Positions 13,172 through 21,159 of a DNA stretch of 64,000 nt are shown here, in pieces. Positions within the stretch are counted from its first letter, which is position 1; every line of letters starts with the position of its first letter. The notes under the pieces were generated by a model. That model made no database searches and had not been told where the DNA came from. It saw nothing but the letters and a program-made list of their open reading frames with translations. Source of the stretch: an uncultured Clostridia bacterium (GTDB lineage Bacteria; Bacillota; Clostridia; Oscillospirales; Ruminococcaceae); contig CANQNF010000009.1 of assembly GCA_947625125.1 (NCBI GenBank), forward strand, positions 1 through 64,000, read 5' to 3'. Made by a program: the position numbers and the translations under genes.

Positions 13172-14524
13172 ATGAATAGGGACCTAACGGTGGGGAAGCC
13201 CTCAAGCGTGGTTTGGAGGTTTTGCGTGCCGCTTTTCGGCAGCGTTATCTTCCAACAGCTCTATAACATCGCCGACAGCTTCGTCGCGGGCAAATTCGTC
13301 GGAGAAAACGCCCTTGCGGCCGTCGGCAACAGCTATGAAATAACCCTCATCTTTCTTGCTTTCGGATTCGGCATAAATATAGGATGCTCGGTCGTGGTCT
13401 CCCGCTTTTTCGGCGAGAGGAGATACCGCGACCTTAAAACTGCCGTCTACACTACGCTTATTTCCTGCGGAGTTCTCTGCGGCGTTTTAATGCTTTTCGG
13501 AGCATTGTTCGGCGGGCGTCTCCTCGGGATGATAAACACGCCCGACGAGGTCTACGACGCCTCGAAGCTATACCTCGATATATACATACTCGGACTGCCG
13601 TTTTTATTCTTCTACAATGTCGCGACGGGGATATTCTCCGCCCTCGGGAATTCAAAAACGCCGTTCATTTTTCTCATGTGCTCATCGCTGTCGAATATCG
13701 CCGTGGATATTATATTCACAAAATATCTGTCCTTTATTTTCTCTCACGGCGTCGACGGGGTCGCGTGGGCGACGTTTTTATGCCAGGGGGTAAGCTGCGT
13801 GCTGTCCCTTATCTTCGTTTTCAGATCCCTTAAAGATATAAAGACCGACGAAAAGCCGAGGGCGTTTTCCTTTGAAATCCTCGGCAGGATATCCGCAATA
13901 GCCGTCCCGAGCATTTTACAGCAGAGCTTTATTTCTGTCGGAAATATCATGATTCAAGGGGTCATAAATTCGTTTCAGACCGGGGTCATGGCGGGATATT
14001 CGGCCTCGGTCAAGCTCAACAACCTCGTGATAACCTCGCTCACGACCGTCGGCAACGGCATATCAAACTTCACGGCTCAAAATCTCGGCTCAAATAAGCC
14101 GGAGAGGGTCGCCGAGGGCTTCAAGGCCGGGCTCAGGCTGGTCTGGGCGATATGCCTGCCGTTTGCTGCGCTGTATTTCTTAGCGGGAAGATTTTTCATA
14201 TACATCTTCCTCGATTCGCCGAGTGAGGCGGCACTCAGCTCCGGCGTCGAGTTTTTGCGGATAGTCGCCCCGTTTTACCTTGTCGTGTCAGCGAAGCTCG
14301 TCGCGGACGGGGTCTTAAGGGGCGCCGGGATGATGAAAAAATTCATGGTCTCAACGTTCACCGACCTTATTCTGAGGGTGGTGCTGGCGACGGCGCTGTC
14401 AAAAACGCCTATCGGGTCCACGGGCATCTGGCTCTCCTGGCCGATAGGCTGGGCCATCGCCACGGCCATGTCGCTGATGTTTTACAAAGGCGCTTTCGGG
14501 GGACGGAAAAGGGAGAGAGAGTAG
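13172..14524 (+). CDS. MATE family efflux transporter
   Basis: This 450-residue protein has about twelve hydrophobic segments and the MATE pattern: the N-terminus WRFCVPLFGSVIFQQLYNIAD places the protein in the loop and helix 1, followed by the conserved segment FVAGKFVGENALAAVGNS. The second half repeats the fold (AIAVPSILQQSFISVGN). MATE pumps exchange sodium or protons for drugs or metabolites. AAGGAG precedes the ATG. It lies 58 bases after the hydrolase gene with only a weak hairpin between them, so partial co-transcription is likely. Substrate is unknown. Confidence 0.93.
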   Translation: MNRDLTVGKPSSVVWRFCVPLFGSVIFQQLYNIADSFVAGKFVGENALAAVGNSYEITLIFLAFGFGINIGCSVVVSRFFGERRYRDLKTAVYTTLISCGVLCGVLMLFGALFGGRLLGMINTPDEVYDASKLYLDIYILGLPFLFFYNVATGIFSALGNSKTPFIFLMCSSLSNIAVDIIFTKYLSFIFSHGVDGVAWATFLCQGVSCVLSLIFVFRSLKDIKTDEKPRAFSFEILGRISAIAVPSILQQSFISVGNIMIQGVINSFQTGVMAGYSASVKLNNLVITSLTTVGNGISNFTAQNLGSNKPERVAEGFKAGLRLVWAICLPFAALYFLAGRFFIYIFLDSPSEAALSSGVEFLRIVAPFYLVVSAKLVADGVLRGAGMMKKFMVSTFTDLILRVVLATALSKTPIGSTGIWLSWPIGWAIATAMSLMFYKGAFGGRKRERE

Positions 14525-14580
14525 GGGCGTGTGGGCTGACGGGACTTCGGGCAGATGCGTCCTAATCGGCCGCATCAGAA

Positions 14581-14640
14581 GACAGAGGTCAGAAATCAGA
14601 TGTCAGATTTTCAAGGTGTCGCCAAGGCGACGATTTTAAA
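14581..14640 (+). repeat. GTCAGA-type repeat tract next to a cloverleaf element
   Basis: GACAGAGGTCAGAAATCAGA and the following TGTCAGATTTTCAAGGTGTCG closely match the reverse complement of 28035-28080, which lies next to another cloverleaf. The two tracts appear to be copies of one composite unit. Confidence 0.55.
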
Positions 14641-14709
14641 ATAAGAAAACGCGGGCGAATCAGACGCTCCTGAGAAACAGAAGCACTGACAGGGCTTCGC
14701 GCATGCAAC

Positions 14710-14835
14710 GCGGCCGGACTGTAGCTACTGCTCCGGCGGAGCCCCGCCCGGCCAAAGGCCGGGGCCGACGGCTTCGCCGTCGGGCTCGCGCACGCGAGCC
14801 GGGGCTCCGCCCCGCACTCCCCCCGTTCCGGCCGC
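14710..14835. repeat. GC-rich cloverleaf palindrome, element B
   Basis: The 77-bp core (14735-14811) is closed by a perfect 12-bp stem GGCGGAGCCCCG / CGGGGCTCCGCC. Inside are three hairpins: CCGGCC-AAA-GGCCGG, CCGACGGC-TTC-GCCGTCGG and GCTCGCG-CA-CGCGAGC. A further 9-bp outer stem joins 14710-14718 to 14827-14835. The core has the same length and layout as the element at 28101. With the repeat tract before it this fills most of 14525-14980, where no gene is seen. Confidence 0.85.
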
Positions 14836-14983
14836 GATGTCGGGAACAACAACCCTTTTCCCGGCAGCATGCAGCACCCGCGGCCGCAGTCCGATTGTTC
14901 AATATCTACAAAATTGTCTCCTTTTTCCCGTGGAATTTTTACCCCGTTGTCGACGAGACGCCGGGTTTTGTCGTGTATTTCCC

Positions 14984-15013
14984 TTGACAAAACACCGTAA
15001 AATGGTTTATAAT
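14984..15013 (+). promoter_or_regulatory. Promoter of the 15048 gene
   Basis: TTGACA (14984-14989), an 18-base spacer and TATAAT (15008-15013) lie 35 bases before the start codon. Confidence 0.8.
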
Positions 15014-15047
15014 TGTTATGTATTCTTAACGAAATTGAGGTGACGGC

Positions 15048-15701
15048 ATGGTTGTTCAGATCACTCAGACGCTTGGCGGCAAGCCCAGAGCATTTGACAT
15101 TTTCTATAACAGAATACCGAAATACCTTGCCAAACTCGGCAACCTCAGCCCGCTTGAGACGTTCTGGATGAAAGGAAATTCCAAAGGAATAAGCTTCAGC
15201 GGCGAATACTCCATCCCTCCCATACTTAACGTTGCGCCCCTGCGCTGGTTCCTTAAAAGGCCGCGCTGCTACCGCAACTGTTTTATAAAAAAGAATTCCC
15301 ACAACCACGCGACTTTCTGCGCAATGGAGGAATCCGGCGGCAGGCGCAGCTACCTCATCGACGACCTGAAAGGCCAAAAATACAGGGCCTACCACTTCAA
15401 CACCGACGGCAACGAGAGCATATCGCTCTTTTCCGAGCAGGATAACAGGCAGATAGGCTGCGTGCTCACAAGCTTTAACGTCAAATTTACCGGCTGTGTT
15501 TACAGCATTTACCTGCTCGACGAGCTGCCGAGAGAGCTTGTGGACCTGCTCACGATGTTTGTGATATATTTTAACAACTGGAACAACTTCGACAGCGTAA
15601 AAGAGGCCAAGGAGGGCACTCCGATAAAAAAAGAGACCAACTCCTGCCCCGAAAAATACGATCCCGACTGGCTGCCGGCTAACTTCCCCGACGGGGTTTA
15701 A
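15048..15701 (+). CDS. Conserved-looking hypothetical protein
   Basis: This 217-residue protein is not recognised. It is soluble in appearance, without signal peptide or long hydrophobic helix. The central part alternates short beta-like strands (SYLIDDLKGQKYRAYHF, then SISLFSEQDNRQIGCVL), and the end before residue 190 is more hydrophobic (LLTMFVIYFNNWNNF). It has several cysteines but no clear metal motif. TTGAGGTGA precedes ATG 15048, it has its own promoter and a downstream terminator, and the long open frame on the opposite strand lacks such signals, so this strand is the coding one. Confidence 0.75.
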   Translation: MVVQITQTLGGKPRAFDIFYNRIPKYLAKLGNLSPLETFWMKGNSKGISFSGEYSIPPILNVAPLRWFLKRPRCYRNCFIKKNSHNHATFCAMEESGGRRSYLIDDLKGQKYRAYHFNTDGNESISLFSEQDNRQIGCVLTSFNVKFTGCVYSIYLLDELPRELVDLLTMFVIYFNNWNNFDSVKEAKEGTPIKKETNSCPEKYDPDWLPANFPDGV

Positions 15702-15746
15702 CCGCCCTATACATATCCCGAAAAATGAAAATCTGCAAAAAAATAA

Positions 15747-15786
15747 CCGCTCCCGATATTCTCGGGGACGGCTTTTGTAATTTTTT
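15747..15786 (+). terminator. Terminator of the 15048 gene
   Basis: CCG-C-TCCCGA pairs with TCGGGGA-CGG around TATTC, followed by CTTTTGTAATTTTTT. It lies 45 bases after the stop and just before the convergent gene end at 15793. Confidence 0.75.
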
Positions 15787-15792
15787 GGCATA

Positions 15793-16479
15793 TCACTGCG
15801 CTTCGATATATTCGTCCGCGTCGTCGGGCGCGCTTATCTCGGGCGCTTCGCCGAGGTTTATAAAATCGTAGTCGGCGGTCATTTTCGCGCTCATCGAGAC
15901 GCCCGAAAAACTCATCTCAACGTCCGCCGAGAGGTCCATTCCGGTTATACAATCATCCTTGTCATAGTTCATGGTCAGCACGGCGTTGTCGAAATCAAGG
16001 GCCGGAGAAGCGCCGTTTATCTCGCCGAGCATGTCGGCAAAAATCTCCGAATCGATGTCGACCGTGACGGAGCTGCCCTCGGCGGTCTCTGCTATTTCCA
16101 CGCCGTCAAAAAGCTCCTCGGCAAGCTTCGGGACTGCCGAAGAAACGTTTTCGGAAAGGGGCTCCGCAGGCGATTTGACCTTTTCTCCCCCGGACGAAAC
16201 ATAGCTCACGCCGTCGAAAACGACCGTCCTTGAGACCTCCTCGCCGCCCATATACATGACGGTCTCGGAGTTTTCGCCGTTCTGCTTGAGGTGGACGGTG
16301 AACTCGGTCGAGATGACGCCGAGGTCGATTTTTATGTCGCATTCGGCCTCCATGCCGTCGGCCTTGGCGATGTCCGAGACCGACTTCGAGTAAAGCCCGA
16401 AAGCGGTGAGCTGTTTTTTCAGGCCGCAGCCGCAGAACGCCACCGCCGCCGCCAAAATAATTGCAATGATTCTTTTCAT
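15793..16479 (-). CDS. Predicted lipoprotein of unknown function
   Basis: The 228-residue product starts with a short signal peptide (MKRIIAIILAAAVAFCGCG) whose cysteine-glycine pair is compatible with lipoprotein processing, although the residue before it is phenylalanine or glycine rather than the textbook lipobox. The mature part alternates strands in a pattern like LppX/DUF6612-type beta folds (ECDIKIDLGVISTEFTVHL, SETVMYMGGEEVSRTVVF), which is only a resemblance. TTGGAG precedes the ATG. It is the last gene of a cohesin-SPFH-lipoprotein set, separated from SPFH by a strong hairpin. Confidence 0.75.
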   Translation of the reverse strand: MKRIIAIILAAAVAFCGCGLKKQLTAFGLYSKSVSDIAKADGMEAECDIKIDLGVISTEFTVHLKQNGENSETVMYMGGEEVSRTVVFDGVSYVSSGGEKVKSPAEPLSENVSSAVPKLAEELFDGVEIAETAEGSSVTVDIDSEIFADMLGEINGASPALDFDNAVLTMNYDKDDCITGMDLSADVEMSFSGVSMSAKMTADYDFINLGEAPEISAPDDADEYIEAQ

Positions 16480-16502
16480 AGGGACTCCAAAGTAATAAAG
16501 AT

Positions 16503-16538
16503 CCCTCTCAAATTACATTGAAAATTTGAGAGGGTTTT
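16503..16538. terminator. Strong 12-bp hairpin between SPFH and lipoprotein genes
   Basis: CCCTCTCAAATT (16503-16514) pairs perfectly with AATTTGAGAGGG (16523-16534). On the coding (minus) strand it is followed by ATCTTTATTAC, a poor T-run, so it may be a partial terminator or an mRNA-stabilising stem; TTTT follows on the plus strand. Confidence 0.6.
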
Positions 16539-16564
16539 CCTCATAAACGAAAGGTTTGGGAGGC

Positions 16565-17461
16565 TCACTCCCCTGCCGCCGGAATAACCTCCTGCTGCAC
16601 GGGGGCTTCTGCGCTCTCGGGTTCGGCGTCGGTCATGATGTCCGAAACATCCATAAACGTGCCGGAGCCGCCGGTGACTTTCGGCAACTCGCCGTTCCAC
16701 CTGTCGACCTTTTGATACCTTATAAGCTCCTCGGTCAGCGACTCGGCTATCGTGGCGTTCGCCTCGGCTTCGGCGCTCGCGGTTATCTTTAGAGCCTCCG
16801 CCTCGCCCTCGGCCTTGACTTTCATCGCCTCGGCCTCGGCTTCGGCGTTGGTTATCTTGGTCTGCTTCTCGGTCTCGGCCTTTAAAAGCTCCTGCTGGGC
16901 GACCTGCTTCTCCTCGATGGCGGTGATATACGCCTCGGAAAATTCAAAGTTTATGATATTGACGTCGGTGACGTAAAGCCCGATATCGTTGAGCTTTTCG
17001 TTCAGGCCCTCGACGAGGCCGGTGGAGATAAGCGTGCGGTTCGTAACGCTTTCTTCGGCAGAGTACTGCGCAACTATGGCCTTTAAGACCTCGTTCACGG
17101 CGGGCTCTACCAAAACCGCCTCATATCCCGCGCCAATGTTTTTATATATGCTGTAGGATTTGGAGGTGTCGACCCGGTAGTTTATCGCAAGGCGGGTGTC
17201 GACGGTCTGCAAATCGCTTGAAAATGCCTCGGTGTCGACCTCAAGCTTGGTGATTCGGTTGTCTATCATCACGACGTTCTGCACAAAGGGTATCTTAAAG
17301 TGCAGGCCCTCCTGAAGCACCGTCTCGTTGACCTTTCCCAGGGTCACGACTACGCCGGTGTGGCCCGGCTGGACTATTGTCACGCAGTTTGCTATGACGA
17401 CAATTGCAAGAAGTATCACTATGACCGTGACTATTATTTTTTTATTGAAAATTTTGCTCAT
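16565..17461 (-). CDS. SPFH/Band 7 (prohibitin-like) membrane protein
   Basis: This 298-residue protein starts with one membrane helix (about 8-28, IIVTVIVILLAIVVIANCVT) followed by the SPFH start VQPGHTGVVVTLGKV. The SPFH domain fills roughly 30-185. A heptad-rich alanine/glutamate helix (about 190-255, NAEAEAEAMKVKAEGEAEA) would form the oligomerisation coiled coil. The tail is acidic. Such proteins form membrane microdomain scaffolds; a specific partner is not evident. It lies 21 bases after the cohesin gene on the same strand, suggesting a shared surface-related transcript. Confidence 0.92.
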   Translation of the reverse strand: MSKIFNKKIIVTVIVILLAIVVIANCVTIVQPGHTGVVVTLGKVNETVLQEGLHFKIPFVQNVVMIDNRITKLEVDTEAFSSDLQTVDTRLAINYRVDTSKSYSIYKNIGAGYEAVLVEPAVNEVLKAIVAQYSAEESVTNRTLISTGLVEGLNEKLNDIGLYVTDVNIINFEFSEAYITAIEEKQVAQQELLKAETEKQTKITNAEAEAEAMKVKAEGEAEALKITASAEAEANATIAESLTEELIRYQKVDRWNGELPKVTGGSGTFMDVSDIMTDAEPESAEAPVQQEVIPAAGE

Positions 17462-17482
17462 TTTTACTCCAAAGATCTCTCT

Positions 17483-18472
17483 TTATCCGCGCCTGCGGTA
17501 CATTTCTATAGCGACGACCAGAACGCCGGTCAGGGCTATCGCTATAAGCGCAAGCAGCATGGTCCCGCGGTTTGCGGTCTTGTTATCTGCGTCCTCGGTA
17601 TATGCGTCGGCGAATTCCTCGCCCTCGTCGGGCTGCGACGTGACTCCGAGCATAAGCATGTCCGAGGTGGTTATCTCAGTCGTTGTCGGAGGAGTCGTAT
17701 CCGTCGGGGGAGCGCTCGTCGTCGGCTCGGTAGTGGTCGTCGGGGGCTCGGTCGTGGGCTCGGGAGTGGTGGTCGGAGGCTCGGTCTGTCTCTCGGTGGT
17801 AGTGGTAGTGGAACGCCTCCTTGTGGTGGTGGCGGAGGTAGTGGTGGGAGCGGGAGTCGTCGGCTCGGTAGTCGTGGTGGGAGCCTCGGTGACTATCGGA
17901 GCGGTGGTCTCGTCGATGTATTCCTCGACCTCCTCGGACTCGGTGGTTATCTCCTCGGGCTCGGGGGCCGCCGTCGTTACTTCCGGCTCGGGCTCGGGCG
18001 GGAGCGGAGCGCCGAAGTTCATGACCGCGGTGTTGCCGTTGACCATCATCGCGATGCCCTTTGAGTTGCTCGCCGAAACGCTCGAATAGACGATAGAGCC
18101 GTCGGAGGGCTCGTCTAAGGCAGTGAACGTTATGGTGGCGAGGGTGCCGGTGGCGTCGACGTCTTTGCCGTTGCCGGTCCAGGTGAGCTGTGCGATGTTA
18201 GAGTTGACGGTGTAATAAAAGCCGCTCATGAGGCCTGCGTCGCTCACGGATTTGAGCTTTAAGACCCGGTAATCGAATCTTATGTTGCAGGCCATGCTCT
18301 CGACGCCGGGGTTCATCTCAAACCTGACTTCAACAGTGAAATCCCCGTCCTTTGCGGCAGTGCTCGTCTGCACTATAGTGACGGAGCCCGGGTCCTCGGC
18401 AAACGCTGTGAAACTCATCGCCGTGAGGGCCACAACTATCGCGGCTAAAACCGCCGCTAACTTTTTGAACAT
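17483..18472 (-). CDS. Secreted, membrane-anchored cohesin-domain protein
   Basis: The 329-residue product begins with a signal peptide (MFKKLAAVLAAIVVALTAMS, cleavage near AFA-ED). Residues about 30-155 look like a cohesin: DGDFTVEVRFEMNPGVESM, NIRFDYRVLKLKSV, LATITFTALDEPSDGSIVY and the closing beta strands. A Pro/Thr/Glu-rich linker of about 130 residues with TTT runs follows, then a C-terminal helix (LLALIAIALTGVLVVAIEM) and MYRRRG. Cohesins bind dockerins on cell-surface enzymes. GGAAGGAAAG precedes ATG 18472; the 19-codon upstream extension is rejected. No sortase motif is seen. Cohesin assignment is by pattern. Confidence 0.8.
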   Translation of the reverse strand: MFKKLAAVLAAIVVALTAMSFTAFAEDPGSVTIVQTSTAAKDGDFTVEVRFEMNPGVESMACNIRFDYRVLKLKSVSDAGLMSGFYYTVNSNIAQLTWTGNGKDVDATGTLATITFTALDEPSDGSIVYSSVSASNSKGIAMMVNGNTAVMNFGAPLPPEPEPEVTTAAPEPEEITTESEEVEEYIDETTAPIVTEAPTTTTEPTTPAPTTTSATTTRRRSTTTTTERQTEPPTTTPEPTTEPPTTTTEPTTSAPPTDTTPPTTTEITTSDMLMLGVTSQPDEGEEFADAYTEDADNKTANRGTMLLALIAIALTGVLVVAIEMYRRRG

Positions 18473-18541
18473 ATCAAACTTTCCTTCCGAATTTCTATTA
18501 TAAAGGGTAACAATGCGCCGTTTGCGCAAAAATACATTTTA

Positions 18542-18570
18542 ATTATAACACTAATATCCCCAAAAAGCAA
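18542..18570 (-). promoter_or_regulatory. Promoter of the cohesin-SPFH-lipoprotein genes
   Basis: TTGCTT (18565-18570), 17 bases and TATAAT (18542-18547) on the minus strand, about 70 bases before the cohesin start. The rest of the 276-bp divergent space to the AraC gene is AT-rich; TTGACA at 18653-18658 has no well-spaced -10 (best TATAAA, 20 bases), in keeping with an activator-dependent promoter. Confidence 0.7.
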
Positions 18571-18748
18571 TAGGAAATTTGCAAAATTTGCGGTATTAAA
18601 ATATGGTTATTTAAGCAAAATTGATGAAAAATCATATTTGATTGTAAAAGTACTTGACAAAATAAAAAAAATAGTTCATTATAAATATAGTATTATTCAA
18701 TGTTTCCGGACATTTTAACGTAAATTTTAGGACAGGGAGGAAAATGAA

Positions 18749-19543
18749 ATGGTTGACATAAACTTCGTATGGCTCAACTCAGTGCACGAAACCGATTTCG
18801 TCTATTACGACGACGCCCACGATTGGTGGCTTCTTGTTCAGACCAAATCGCCCGCGCTCGTTCACGTCACGAACCCCGACGGGACCCGCGAGGACATCGA
18901 GGTCCCGACGAACACGCTGCTGCTCTACCCGCCAAAGGCCGCCGCAAGCTATCAGGCCACGGGAGGAGTTCCCTACGCCAACTACTACGTCAGATTCTAC
19001 ACCGACGAGGACTTCATCGCTAAAAGAGACATTCCCCTCGGCAGACCCATCGCGCTTGCCGACCCCGACAGCATGGACTGCCTCTTTAAGGTCCTTGAAA
19101 AGTCCTTCTTCTACAAATACTCCTACAGTCAGCAGTCTATGACCCTTGTCATGAGGCTGATGTTTATGAAGATAGCCGAATCGGTCGGCGACTCCTCGCT
19201 CTCCGACCAGGAGCGCGAGCTCATTAACCTAAGATACGACATCCAGACCCGCCCCGACTACCAGTGGACCGTAAAGGAGATGGCGGAGAGGGTTCACGTC
19301 TCGGTCGGATATTTGCAGAGCATCTACAAAAAGCAGTTCGGCGTGAGCTGCATGCAGGACGTCCTCAATTTCAGGGTTGACCTTGCAAAGGAATATTTAA
19401 ACAGCTCCGCATATTCGTCTCAGAAAATATCTCAGCTCTGCGGATACCAGTCCATCGAGCACTTCTGCCGGCAGTTCAAGATAATCACCGGCATGAGCCC
19501 GCTTCAGTACCGCAAAAAGAGCCAGCTCAAGGATAATCACTGA
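18749..19543 (+). CDS. AraC family transcriptional regulator
   Basis: The 264-residue protein has an N-terminal sugar-binding, cupin-like half (about 1-150) and a C-terminal pair of helix-turn-helix motifs: WTVKEMAERVHVSVGYLQSI and SSQKISQLCGYQSIEHFCRQ, ending in the AraC signature FKIITGMSPLQYRK. It starts at ATG 18749 after GGGAGG. It lies 13 bases before the GH10 xylanase on the same strand, so it probably controls that gene and perhaps the divergent cohesin set in response to a plant oligosaccharide, which is inferred from position. Confidence 0.93.
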   Translation: MVDINFVWLNSVHETDFVYYDDAHDWWLLVQTKSPALVHVTNPDGTREDIEVPTNTLLLYPPKAAASYQATGGVPYANYYVRFYTDEDFIAKRDIPLGRPIALADPDSMDCLFKVLEKSFFYKYSYSQQSMTLVMRLMFMKIAESVGDSSLSDQERELINLRYDIQTRPDYQWTVKEMAERVHVSVGYLQSIYKKQFGVSCMQDVLNFRVDLAKEYLNSSAYSSQKISQLCGYQSIEHFCRQFKIITGMSPLQYRKKSQLKDNH

Positions 19544-19556
19544 CGGAGGCAATGTT

Positions 19557-20681
19557 ATGAAAAAGATTTATTTGAGAATTATTTCGGCGGCATTGGCGGC
19601 CGCGGTGCTTCTGACGGGGTGCTCCTCAAGGGATTTGCAGTATGCCTACGACGATGACGCGCCGTCGATTGCCGAGACGTTCAAGGACTATTTCAGGGTA
19701 GGCGCCGCCGTCAATTCCTGGGACATCGCAGACCCGAATTCCAACCAGTGCAAAACCATCCTCAAGCAGTACAACACTCTCGTCATGGAGAACGAATCGA
19801 AGCCCGAGAATCTCCATCCCGAGGAGGACAGGTACTACTTCGATACCTTTGATAAATTTGTGGATTTCTGCAACGAAAACGATATAGTCGCCCGCGGGCA
19901 CACGCTTATCTGGCACTCGCAGGTGCCGGGGTGGTTCTTTAAGGACGGAAACGAGGACGCCTCCGCCGAACTTCTGCTGCAAAGAATAAGAGACCATGTC
20001 ACGACGATAGTCAGCCGCTATAAGGGAAAAGTCTCGACGTGGGACGTCGTGAACGAGGTCATCGGCGACGACAGCCAGCTCAGGTTCTCCGACTGGTCGA
20101 GGATAGTCGGCGACTATGACGGCGACGGCGACAAGTACGACTTCATCGAAGAAGCGTTCCGGGCAGCGCATGAGGCCGATCCCGACGCGAGACTGATAAT
20201 AAACGACTACAGCCTCGAAAGCTCGTCGAGCAAGGCGATAAGAATGTATAACGCCGTAAAGCAGATGCTCTCCGAGGGCGTGCCGATAGACGGCGTGGGC
20301 TTCCAGATGCACATAGGAAACGGCATCGACTATGAAGCTATGAAAGAAAACTTCAAGATAATCTCCCGCCTGCGCGAAATCGACCCCGACTTTATAATCG
20401 AGGTCACGGAGCTCGACGTGAACTGCTACGGTTGGGGCGAGGAGAAAAAGGACGTTGAACTCACAAAGGACTTTTTGGAGCAGTTTTCCAAGACCTACAC
20501 CGACGTGTTCAAGCTTATGATGGAGCTTTCGGACGAGGGGATTCTGGACAGCGTGGTCATGTGGGGACTCCACGACGGGGTCAGCTGGTTAAACGACGGG
20601 CACCAGAATTATCCGATGCTTATCGATAAAGACCTTAAGCTCAAGGAAGCGTATTACGACGTCTTGGAGCTTGTGGAGTAA
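19557..20681 (+). CDS. GH10 endo-1,4-beta-xylanase, lipoprotein
   Basis: This 374-residue enzyme cleaves internal xylan bonds. The signal peptide ends in the lipobox LLTGC (cysteine 22), so it is anchored outside the membrane. The GH10 barrel is evident from ENESKPENLHPE, ARGHTLIWHSQVPGWFF, the acid/base glutamate in WDVVNEVIGD (about residue 166) and the nucleophile in IEVTELDVN (about 285), then the late tryptophans MWGLHDGVSW. There is no carbohydrate-binding or dockerin module. It follows an AraC regulator by 13 bases and is followed by a strong terminator. Confidence 0.96.
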   Translation: MKKIYLRIISAALAAAVLLTGCSSRDLQYAYDDDAPSIAETFKDYFRVGAAVNSWDIADPNSNQCKTILKQYNTLVMENESKPENLHPEEDRYYFDTFDKFVDFCNENDIVARGHTLIWHSQVPGWFFKDGNEDASAELLLQRIRDHVTTIVSRYKGKVSTWDVVNEVIGDDSQLRFSDWSRIVGDYDGDGDKYDFIEEAFRAAHEADPDARLIINDYSLESSSSKAIRMYNAVKQMLSEGVPIDGVGFQMHIGNGIDYEAMKENFKIISRLREIDPDFIIEVTELDVNCYGWGEEKKDVELTKDFLEQFSKTYTDVFKLMMELSDEGILDSVVMWGLHDGVSWLNDGHQNYPMLIDKDLKLKEAYYDVLELVE

Positions 20682-20695
20682 AATGAAATAAAAGG

Positions 20696-20725
20696 ACCCC
20701 TGTCAGAGTATGGCAGGGGTTTTTC
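20696..20725 (+). terminator. Terminator of the GH10 xylanase gene
   Basis: ACCCCTG (20696-20702) pairs with CAGGGGT (20714-20720), followed by TTTTTCTTC. Confidence 0.85.
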
Positions 20726-20732
20726 TTCATCA

Positions 20733-20762
20733 TAAACAAAAGCCCGTGGAAATCCGCGGGCT
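20733..20762 (-). terminator. Terminator of the DUF4234/DUF2752 pair
   Basis: Read on the minus strand, AGCCCGCGG pairs with CCACGGGCT (one G-T pair) and is followed by TTTTGTTTATG. It faces the xylanase terminator. Confidence 0.8.
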
Positions 20763-20769
20763 TTCATTA

Positions 20770-21159
20770 TCAGATAAGATTTCTCGCTATCCCGAAGAGC
20801 AGGAGCACCGCCGTCATGAATATCAGCGCGGCGTTTGAGAAGCGGTCGGGCTGTCGGCTGCCGGTTTTGACATACCTCACCGCCATGTCCGCAAAAACAA
20901 CTCCCCCAAGCGGCAAAAGCGCCATTACGGCGGGGTTGCTGCTCCATGCCGCCCCGAAATCAAGTCTTAAGAGGCTCAGGCACATCCTCGACACTCCGCA
21001 TCCCGGACACTCGAGCCCGGTGATAAGGCGGAAAACGCACGGGACGCCTACCCCTGTCGCGGACACAAAAGCCGCGTACATAAGTCCGCAGACGCCGAGC
21101 CCGCCGACAAGGGCTATAAGCTTTAAAAGCCTCTTTCTTATTTCAGCGGTTTCGCTCAT
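20770..21159 (-). CDS. DUF2752 membrane protein
   Basis: The 129-residue protein has three likely membrane helices and the DUF2752 core PCVFRLITGLECPGCGVSRM with the CPGCG motif. The family's function is unknown to me. Its start codon shares one base with the stop of the upstream zinc-ribbon gene (TGATG), indicating translational coupling; DUF2752 and zinc-ribbon/DUF4234 proteins would then act together at the membrane, an inference from context. Confidence 0.88.
   Translation of the reverse strand: MSETAEIRKRLLKLIALVGGLGVCGLMYAAFVSATGVGVPCVFRLITGLECPGCGVSRMCLSLLRLDFGAAWSSNPAVMALLPLGGVVFADMAVRYVKTGSRQPDRFSNAALIFMTAVLLLFGIARNLI

Noticed and set aside
14589-15791. A 400-codon open frame on the minus strand
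   Set aside because: It runs through the cloverleaf element and antisense to the 15048 gene, has no ribosome site, and the plus strand carries promoter, ribosome site and terminator.
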